NCBI GenBank assembly: GCA_902801415.1
Contig: CADCIK010000011.1
Coordinates: 1 to 63,164, forward strand
Direction of reading: 5' to 3'
DNA from: an uncultured Lachnospiraceae bacterium
GTDB lineage: Bacteria > Bacillota > Clostridia > Lachnospirales > Lachnospiraceae
Length of the DNA stretch: 63,164 bases
Shown here: one piece after another, positions 54,326 to 61,227 of the stretch
How positions within the stretch are numbered: the first letter of the stretch is position 1
How the letters are laid out: each line of letters opens with the position of its first letter
Notes under the pieces: model-generated
What the model saw: only the letters and a program-made list of their open reading frames with translations
Database searches by the model: none
Told to the model about the DNA's origin: nothing
Translations under genes and position numbers: made by a program

Positions 54326-56206
54326 ATGAACGCAAATCTTGACTCCTCCCAGCGGGAGGCAGTTTGCTGCAGCCTAAGGCCCTGCGAAGTCATCGCGGGG
54401 CCCGGCAGCGGCAAAACACTGGTTCTTACCGAGCGCATCCATTACCTGATCGATCATGAGAAGATCGATCCGTCCCGCATTCTTGTACTGACCTTCAGCC
54501 GCGCAGCCGCGGCAGAAATGAAAGACCGCTTTATCAAAAGAGACAAAGAGAGAAAGAGAGGCGTCCTGTTCGGCACCTTTCATTCTGTCTTTTTTCATAT
54601 ACTCAAAGAAAGCACGCAGATCGATTACGCCCTGCTCGGCCAGGCACAAAAAGAAAAGCTCCTCAGGCAGCTCCTTCGCAACCATTTTCCGGATCCCGAC
54701 AGCCGTCCCACTCTGGAAGAAGCTGAAAAAGCGCTGCGCATCAGGTCCGCTGTTCTCCCCGAAAATGAGTCCTTCCCGGCGCTAAGAAAAGATTACCGGA
54801 CATTCTTAAGGGAGAACCACTATATTGACTTCGACGATATGATCCTCGAATGCAGCCGTCTTCTTCGGGAAAACGCAGAGGCCCGCCGCTATTGGAGGGA
54901 CCGCTTTCGCGCTGTCCTCGTGGACGAGTTTCAGGATATCAACGCCGAGCAATACGGGATCTTAAAGCTCCTCACAAGCGGAGAGGGCCTTTTTGTCGTG
55001 GGTGACGACGACCAGAGCATATACGGCTTCAGGGGGAGTGACCCGTCGATCATGGAACAGTTTATGGCCGATTACAGAGACGCGGGCCGGATCTTTTTAA
55101 GGAGCAACTACCGGTGCAGCGGCGCTATCTGCAAGGCCTCCACAATGATGATCCGCGCCAACAAAATGCGGATCGACAAGCATGTGCACGCGGTCCGCCC
55201 TGCGGGCTCAAAGACTGTGCTCCGTGGATTTGCGGATGAAGCCGGCGAGTATCTCTATCTTTTGCGGTCGATCGAAGCGCTGCCGGATAAAATGCGGGAG
55301 AGCACGGCTGTGATCGTGCGCACCAACACGCATGCGGTCAGGATCTCGGACTACCTCTCGTCGCATGGGATCCTCTGCAGCGGACAGACAGGTCCCTCGC
55401 GCCAGATCCTGGCAGTGATCACAAGGGATCTGCAGGCTTATTGTGAACTGATGAAAGGAATGCGGGCGGGTCTCTTGTCCAGGGAGTCCCTGTACAGAGT
55501 CATGAACCGCCCGGAGCGGTATATACTTCGTTCCATTGCCTCGCAGGAGTACCAGTCACCGCAGTCGCTCTTATCCCTGGCCGCCTCCAACAGGGGATCG
55601 GTCTCCTCCCTGTCTGATCTCTTTCACGATCTGACAGTCCTCGGCACGATGGATGCGGAAGGTTTCACCCGCTATCTGCTGTACGCAGTGGGATACGGGG
55701 AATGGGCGGCCTCCCATATGGGAAACCGGGAGGCTGTGCAGTCCGCGCTCTCTGTGATCCTGCGCGAGAGCACATTGTGCAGAGACCCCGAAATGCTGAT
55801 CCGGCGGCTGCAGCAATCGGCCGTCTCTGAGGGCAGCGCGCAGAGCGGCAGCTATAGGCATAACGGCAGCAGCGCGCAGGGCGTCAGCAGCGGCCATAAC
55901 GGGGACAGCCAAAGCAGCAAAAGCAGCGCCGGACCGGCCCGAGGCGTGAAGATCATGACAATGCACGCATGCAAAGGTCTTGAATTTGACTGCGTTTTTC
56001 TGCCCGCGCTCAACGAGGGCGTCATTCCCGTGCGAAGGTGCAGGACGCCTGCCGATTTTGAAGAGGAGAGAAGGCTCTTATATGTGGCTATGACAAGAGC
56101 CCGCAGCCGGCTGGAGCTTCTGTATGTGAGAGGCACCCGTCTCAATCCAAGGCCGCCTTCCCGATTCCTGTCTGTTTATGGCGTCAGAAGCTTTGTATCC
56201 GACTAA
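54326..56206 (+). CDS. UvrD/PcrA-like superfamily 1 DNA helicase
   Basis: 626 residues, shorter than PcrA. Walker A GPGSGKT is at 25-31, Walker B in VLVDEFQDINAEQY, motif III in VVGDDDQSIYGFRG, and late motifs MTMHACKGLEFDCVFLP and RRLLYVAMTRARSRLELL. A low-complexity Ser/Gly/His linker (about 505-540) interrupts the 2B/2A region and looks lineage-specific. No SD is evident before the ATG. Genuine full-length PcrA is probably elsewhere. Confidence 0.88.
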   Translation: MNANLDSSQREAVCCSLRPCEVIAGPGSGKTLVLTERIHYLIDHEKIDPSRILVLTFSRAAAAEMKDRFIKRDKERKRGVLFGTFHSVFFHILKESTQIDYALLGQAQKEKLLRQLLRNHFPDPDSRPTLEEAEKALRIRSAVLPENESFPALRKDYRTFLRENHYIDFDDMILECSRLLRENAEARRYWRDRFRAVLVDEFQDINAEQYGILKLLTSGEGLFVVGDDDQSIYGFRGSDPSIMEQFMADYRDAGRIFLRSNYRCSGAICKASTMMIRANKMRIDKHVHAVRPAGSKTVLRGFADEAGEYLYLLRSIEALPDKMRESTAVIVRTNTHAVRISDYLSSHGILCSGQTGPSRQILAVITRDLQAYCELMKGMRAGLLSRESLYRVMNRPERYILRSIASQEYQSPQSLLSLAASNRGSVSSLSDLFHDLTVLGTMDAEGFTRYLLYAVGYGEWAASHMGNREAVQSALSVILRESTLCRDPEMLIRRLQQSAVSEGSAQSGSYRHNGSSAQGVSSGHNGDSQSSKSSAGPARGVKIMTMHACKGLEFDCVFLPALNEGVIPVRRCRTPADFEEERRLLYVAMTRARSRLELLYVRGTRLNPRPPSRFLSVYGVRSFVSD

Positions 56207-56221
56207 GTCTTGTGGTAAAAT
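56193..56221 (+). promoter_or_regulatory. Promoter for the GH13 gene
   Basis: -35 TTGTAT (56193-56198), 17-bp spacer, -10 TAAAAT (56216-56221), overlapping the end of the helicase gene; about 60 bp before the TTG start. Confidence 0.55.
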
Positions 56222-56280
56222 GATATGATGTATGAGTTTTTGGAGAACAGAATAGCAATGCAATATAAGGAGGCATAGAA

Positions 56281-58437
56281 TTGGGTCTTATACCGCTTAT
56301 TGAACCAGCGCATATGTTTCATCCCGGAGTTGTTGTGACTGAAAACGGCATCATTGTCTCCACCGTTTTCAGGGAAGCCGATTCCTGCGGGATCATTCTC
56401 TATCATATAGCCGACGGGATCAGTGTCCGTTTTCCTTTCACGGATGAATACCGGTTCGGCAGTCTTTATTCCGTAAAGATCTCTCCCTTACAGGCAAATG
56501 AGTGGTGCTATCAGCTGTACAGCGGCAGCACCTGCTTTGTCGACCCCGGCTGCAGGAGCGTCCTGGAGATCGAGTCCGAAGGAAAAATGATCCGGGCCGG
56601 CGGCTTTTTCTATGAGCCGGATCATCATCTGCCTGCCTACAGGAGCAGTTTGACCAAAAAGGATGGCGACGACTTTATTTACTGTCTCCACGTCCGCGGC
56701 TTCACAATGCTTTCCGGGGATCTTCAGTCTGTTCCCGGAACATTTTCAGCGGCGGCAGAGAAGATCGATTATTTAAAGAGCCTCGGCGTCACAGCCGTTG
56801 AGCTGATGCCGGTCTACGAGCTGCAGCCCGAGACCCGCGCCAACAAAGGTCCCCGCACCATGGAGGACGCGCTGGCCCTTTATCCGGTCAACATAAAAGG
56901 GCATCCCATCCGTGACCTCAGCGTTCCGCGGATCAACTACTGGGGCTACACGCCCGGCTACCCGGGCGGCCCACAGAAAGAGTTTGCCGACATGGTACGG
57001 AGGTTCCATGATGCCGGTATCAGCGTCTATCTGCAGCTGTTTTTCCCCGGTTCCGTCTCTACTTTGGCACAGACACAGATCGTGCGCTTTTACGTCACGC
57101 ACTATGCTATAGACGGATTCCATCTGATGGGCTCCATTGAGGACCTTCGCGTGTTCTCCTCGGATCCCATCCTCGCTGACACGAAGCTGTTTCACACAAG
57201 CTTCCCGTACGAGGATATTGTGGGCACCGACGCGGAGAATCCGGAGTCCGGCCTCATCAGCACCGCGAATCTCTATAACTACAATTCCGTGTTTTCCAAC
57301 CTTCTTCGCTGCTTCTGTAAGAGCGACGACTACGTGCTCCGCGAATTCATGTATGAATTCTTAAAGGTCCCGGCCGGACACGGCAATGTGCATTATATCT
57401 GCAGCAACGACGGGTTTACCCTCAGGGACCTGGTCTCCTATAACGACAGGCACAACGAGGCCAACGGTGAGGGCGGAAACGACGGCACGGTACAGAATTA
57501 CAGCTGGAACTGCGGCGTCGAGGGCGACACCGACGACGAAGAAGTCCTTCGCCTTCGCGGGAACCAGATCCGCAACATGCTGACTCTGCTGTTCCTGTCG
57601 CAGAGCACGCCTCTTCTCAACGCAGGCGACGAGGTCTTAAACACACAGCAGGGCAACAACAATCCCTATTGTCAGGACAACGAGCTGGGCTGGACCGGCT
57701 GGGATAACGGGGAAGCCGGCGAAGAGACCCTTCATTTCCTGAGGAAGATCATCGCTTTTAAGAAAGCGCACCGCATATTTACAGGCGTTAAGCCCTTTAA
57801 GAGCACCGATTATCTGGGCTGCGGCTACCCGGATCTCTCCCTGCACGGGGAAGAGGCCTGGAAGCCTGATCTGGGTCAGTTCAGCCATTCCATCGGTATC
57901 TGCCTCTGCGAGAATTATGTGCGCCCGTCTGACAAAACGGACCTGATCTATCTCGCGGTCAACATGCACTGGGAGAGCCGGGAACTGGGTCTTCCCAAGC
58001 TCGCGCCCGGAAGGCGCTGGAATCTCCTCGTGGACACCGCGCTCGAGGATTCCTTCATAGAAGGCGAATGCATCATGGATGACCAGCGCATTGTGGAAGT
58101 GGCGCCCAGATCCATCCGGATCCTTAACACGGTCACCTCCAACAAGCCGGTCCGCCGCAGACCCGCCAAAAAGAAAGCGGCACCGGTAACTGAAACAGTC
58201 GCAGCGCAGGAATCTGTTAAGGCAGCGACGCCGGATGCGGAGCCTGTCAAAAAAGCGGAAGCTGCCAAGGCAGCTGCGCCGGATGCGGAACCTGTCAAAA
58301 AAGCGGAAGCTGCCAAGGCAGCTGCGCCGGATACGGAAACCGTCCAAACACAGGATACAGCGAAGAACATCACACCGGATCCAGACGAGATCCCGGCACA
58401 GAACAAGGTGAAGGATTCGTCCAATGAAGAAGAGTAA
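56281..58437 (+). CDS. GH13 (isoamylase/GlgX-like) protein lacking catalytic residues, with Lys/Ala repeat tail
   Basis: 718 residues. An N-terminal beta-sandwich (1-110) is followed by a GH13 barrel. Near the end of the barrel DLVSYNDRHNEANGE, SWNCGVEG and TQQGNNNPYCQDNELGW are near-exact debranching-enzyme (GlgX/TreX) blocks. However, region I reads GISVYLQLFFPGS (246-258) where DVVYNH is expected. Region II reads DGFHLMGS (278-285) where GFRFD supplies the nucleophile Asp. No general-acid Glu block is seen. The tail (from about 620) is basic, then holds a 16-residue repeat. TTG start with AAGGAGG upstream. Probably a non-catalytic glucan-binding or regulatory protein; this is inference. 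Confidence 0.8.
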   Translation: MGLIPLIEPAHMFHPGVVVTENGIIVSTVFREADSCGIILYHIADGISVRFPFTDEYRFGSLYSVKISPLQANEWCYQLYSGSTCFVDPGCRSVLEIESEGKMIRAGGFFYEPDHHLPAYRSSLTKKDGDDFIYCLHVRGFTMLSGDLQSVPGTFSAAAEKIDYLKSLGVTAVELMPVYELQPETRANKGPRTMEDALALYPVNIKGHPIRDLSVPRINYWGYTPGYPGGPQKEFADMVRRFHDAGISVYLQLFFPGSVSTLAQTQIVRFYVTHYAIDGFHLMGSIEDLRVFSSDPILADTKLFHTSFPYEDIVGTDAENPESGLISTANLYNYNSVFSNLLRCFCKSDDYVLREFMYEFLKVPAGHGNVHYICSNDGFTLRDLVSYNDRHNEANGEGGNDGTVQNYSWNCGVEGDTDDEEVLRLRGNQIRNMLTLLFLSQSTPLLNAGDEVLNTQQGNNNPYCQDNELGWTGWDNGEAGEETLHFLRKIIAFKKAHRIFTGVKPFKSTDYLGCGYPDLSLHGEEAWKPDLGQFSHSIGICLCENYVRPSDKTDLIYLAVNMHWESRELGLPKLAPGRRWNLLVDTALEDSFIEGECIMDDQRIVEVAPRSIRILNTVTSNKPVRRRPAKKKAAPVTETVAAQESVKAATPDAEPVKKAEAAKAAAPDAEPVKKAEAAKAAAPDTETVQTQDTAKNITPDPDEIPAQNKVKDSSNEEE
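58228..58323 (+). repeat. Tandem 48-bp repeat in the GH13 tail
   Basis: Two copies (58228-58275, 58276-58323) nearly identical in DNA, coding for PDAEPVKKAEAAKAA-type units, with a degenerate third copy after. In frame with the gene, so copy number can change without breaking it. Confidence 0.85.
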
Positions 58438-58993
58438 GACGCCGGTCACACCGGAGAAATTTATGGGCCATCTGAAAACGGTGTCAAGGCACCGCTATCT
58501 GGTCATGAAGGGCTGTTTCCGCGTAGGTCTCTACCGGCAGGGGCTTCTGCATGACCTCTCCAAGTTTTCTCCCACAGAGTTCATGGTTGGCGCCAGATAC
58601 TGGCAGGGGACCCGTTCCCCCAACAACGCGGAGAGAGAAGAGAAGGGCTACAGCGCATCCTGGCTTCACCACAAGGGCCGCAACCTCCACCATTTCGAGT
58701 ACTGGGTGGACTACAACCTGCGGGGTGAGCTGGGTGAGGACCCCGTCATTCCCGTAAAAATGCCCGGCCGGTATGTGGTGGAGATGCTCATGGACCGCAT
58801 TGCCGCCAGCAAGGTATACGCCGGCGACAATTATGATGATTCCTACCCGCTTCAATATTTTGAAAAGGGTACTAAGGTCATGAGCTTTATGCATCCCGAG
58901 ACAGCAGCGCTTCTTCATATGCTCCTGCGCATGCTTGCCGAGGAGGGGGAGGACAAGACATTTGCTTATGTGCGCAGACACCTGCACAAATAA
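58424..58993 (+). CDS. DUF5662 family protein
   Basis: 189 residues of largely helical sequence. It has HD-phosphohydrolase-like features: HRYLVMKGCFRVGLYRQGLLHDLSKFSPTEF (paraphrased as H, then HD with conserved S-K-F) and a later WLHHKGRNLHHFEYW cluster of histidines, together suggesting a metal site. I know the family only as DUF5662; function unknown, a nucleotide or phage-related hydrolase is possible. It overlaps the GH13 stop by 14 bp and the next gene by about 30 bp, so all three are probably co-translated. Confidence 0.8.
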   Translation: MKKSKTPVTPEKFMGHLKTVSRHRYLVMKGCFRVGLYRQGLLHDLSKFSPTEFMVGARYWQGTRSPNNAEREEKGYSASWLHHKGRNLHHFEYWVDYNLRGELGEDPVIPVKMPGRYVVEMLMDRIAASKVYAGDNYDDSYPLQYFEKGTKVMSFMHPETAALLHMLLRMLAEEGEDKTFAYVRRHLHK

Positions 58994-59741
58994 ACAGAGA
59001 GACGAGCGGTTCCAAAAGGCCCTGGACGCCATAGTCCGTCCGGGCGACAGGGAACGTCATGGCATCGGCATGCAGAAGGAAAAGACTCTGCATGCCGTTC
59101 TTAAGGCTTATGAGGACCCCGACGAGGATCATCACGAGATCCCGATCGGGAACTATATCGCGGATATCTATTGCCGCGAGACGGAGTCCATCACAGAGAT
59201 CCAGACCGCCAATTTCGGTTATCTGCGCGGCAAGCTTGACGCTTTCCTGCCGCAGTACCATGTGACCGTGGTCTATCCCATACCCGCCAGCAAATGGGTG
59301 ACATGGATCGATCCTGAGACCGGGGAGCTGGGAAAGCGGAGCCGGTCGCCCAAGAAAGGAAGCTTCTACAACGCTTTCCGGGAACTTTACAGGATCTCGT
59401 CCTATCTCGACCACCCCAATCTCTCCATCAAGCTGATCCTCCTGGATATGGAGGAGTACAGGCTGCAGGACGGATGGGGCAGGAGCGGCAAGCGGGGATC
59501 CCACCGGTATGACCGCATTCCCACACGGATCGTAGGCGAGACGCTTCTGACACAGCCCAGGGACTATCTGCAGTTCATTCCCTACGACCTGGAGGAGCCG
59601 TTCACTGCCAAAGAACTGGCCAGAAGCTGCGGGTATCCGAGGGAAAGCTTCTCCACGGAGGCGCTGATCCTCAGAAAGCTCGGCGTGATCGAAAAGACCG
59701 GCACGAAAGGCCGCTCCTACCTCTACAAAGTGGCGGAATAG
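58962..59741 (+). CDS. PD-(D/E)xK nuclease-like protein with C-terminal winged-helix domain
   Basis: About 259 residues. The N-terminal half has the pattern IGNYIADIYCRE then ITEIQTANFGYLRGKL: D68 and E79-x-Q81, a PD-(D/E)xK core with the ExQ variant known from BglII and BstYI. The C-terminal 80 residues (EEPFTAKELARSCGYPRESFSTEALILRKLGVIEKTG; shown here only as a description of a wHTH) look like a winged helix. I know no named family. TTG 58962 is chosen, with GGAGG 9 bases before it; ATG 58968 is an alternative. It overlaps DUF5662 and precedes miaB-mutS by 57 bp, hinting at a DNA-related role. Confidence 0.65.
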   Translation: MLMCADTCTNKQRDERFQKALDAIVRPGDRERHGIGMQKEKTLHAVLKAYEDPDEDHHEIPIGNYIADIYCRETESITEIQTANFGYLRGKLDAFLPQYHVTVVYPIPASKWVTWIDPETGELGKRSRSPKKGSFYNAFRELYRISSYLDHPNLSIKLILLDMEEYRLQDGWGRSGKRGSHRYDRIPTRIVGETLLTQPRDYLQFIPYDLEEPFTAKELARSCGYPRESFSTEALILRKLGVIEKTGTKGRSYLYKVAE

Positions 59742-59797
59742 TCATCTGCCCGGCAGACAGGATCAGATATCAACAAGAAACAGAATTGAGGATAAGA

Positions 59798-61218
59798 ATG
59801 TACAACGACACGAAACTGGAAGCAGAGATCGCGGCGATCGACCTTATGGGTCCGGAGCCCTCTGACGAGCACAGCCGCGAGCTGTATTATATAGGCAGAC
59901 TCCGCACGCTGATCGCGGACCGGTCTGCCGAGGCAGGCCGTAAACTGACTGCATGCACAGTCACTTTCGGGTGCCAGATGAACGCGAGAGATTCCGAAAA
60001 GCTGATCGGGATCCTGGTGGCATCCGGATTTGAGCCTGTTGAGACCGAAGAGGCGGATTTTGTCATCTTTAACACCTGTACGGTCAGGGACAACGCGGAC
60101 CAGCGCACCTTCGGGCGCCTGGGCCGGATCAGCCATCTCAAAAAGAAAAATCCCTATATGAAAGTCGCGATCTGCGGCTGCATGATGCAGGAGAAGGGCA
60201 ACGTCGATAAGGTCAGAAAGAGCTATCCCTTCGTGGACCTGATCTTCGGCACCCACAATATCTACCGCTTCGCCCAGTACCTGTGGGAAGTCTACAGCAC
60301 GGACCGGAAAGCGACCCATATCTGGGAGAAGACCGACCGGATCGTAGAGAATCTTCCCATCGAGCGAAAATATCCCTATAAGTCCGGCATCAATATCATG
60401 TTCGGCTGCGACAACTTCTGCAGTTACTGCATCGTGCCCTACGTGCGCGGGCGCGAGAGAAGCAGAGATCCCAGGGAGATCCTGCGGGAGACGGAGAACC
60501 TGGCTGCAGACGGCGTGCGCGAGATCATGCTGCTTGGACAGAACGTCAATTCCTACGGAAAAGGGCTGGAGAATCCCATCAGCTTTGCAGAGCTTCTCAA
60601 TGAGGTGTGCAAGGTTCCTATGACCTGATCCGCGTGATCCGGGACAATCCCAAGGCGGCCAGACACGTCCATCTGCCTCTGCAGAGCGGATCCGACAGGA
60701 TCCTTAAGAAGATGAACCGCCATTACACAAAGGAACAGTTCATTGAACTGGCCCTGAAGATCCGCGAGGAGATCCCGGACGTATCGATCACAACGGATAT
60801 CATCGTCGGCTTCCCGGGCGAGACCGCGGAGGACATACAGGATACGCTGGACGTCATTGACCGCGTCGGTTTCGATAACGCCTATACCTTTATCTATTCT
60901 CCGAGGCGCGGCACGCCCGCTGCCAAAATGCCCGACCAGGTACCCGCAGACGTCGTCAAAGAGGGCTTTAACAAAGTCCTCACAGCCGTGCAGGAGAGTG
61001 CCCGGACCAGGTCCGCAGCGCTTGCGGGACGCGTTATGGAGGGACTCGTGGAAGAAGTGAACGGGCAGAAAGAAGGTTATGTGACCTGCCGTCTCTCCAA
61101 CAACATGATCGTCCACGTGCCGGGCGACGCCTCCATGATCGGCCGCTTTGTGCCGGTCCTTCTCGAGGACTGCCGCGGCTTCTATTACTTTGGAAAAATT
61201 GTTGATGACCAGAAATGA
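59798..61218 (+). pseudogene. miaB: tRNA-2-methylthio-N6-dimethylallyladenosine synthase, disrupted by an internal deletion with frame change
   Basis: Radical-SAM methylthiotransferase acting on i6A37 of tRNA. The N-terminal MTTase domain has its three cysteines (FGCQMN, NTCTVR, ICGCMMQ). The radical-SAM CxxxCxxC is in FGCDNFCSYCIVPYVRGRERS. The frame runs to a stop near 60628, but from about 60613 the true MiaB sequence continues in another frame (YDLIRVIRDNPKAARHVHLPLQSGS) through the C-terminal TRAM domain. About 17 residues normally between NEVCKV and YDLIRV are missing, a loss that is not a multiple of three. ATG 59798 has GAGGA upstream. Confidence 0.85.
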
Positions 61219-61227
61219 AGGAAATGA

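Noticed and set aside
58228-58400. CRISPR-like or mobile repeat
   Set aside because: The two 48-bp units are in frame, contiguous without spacers, and code for a low-complexity tail.
60607-61218. C-terminal miaB part as a separate small gene
   Set aside because: It starts in the middle of the radical-SAM barrel and continues the upstream MiaB half; no independent start signals.
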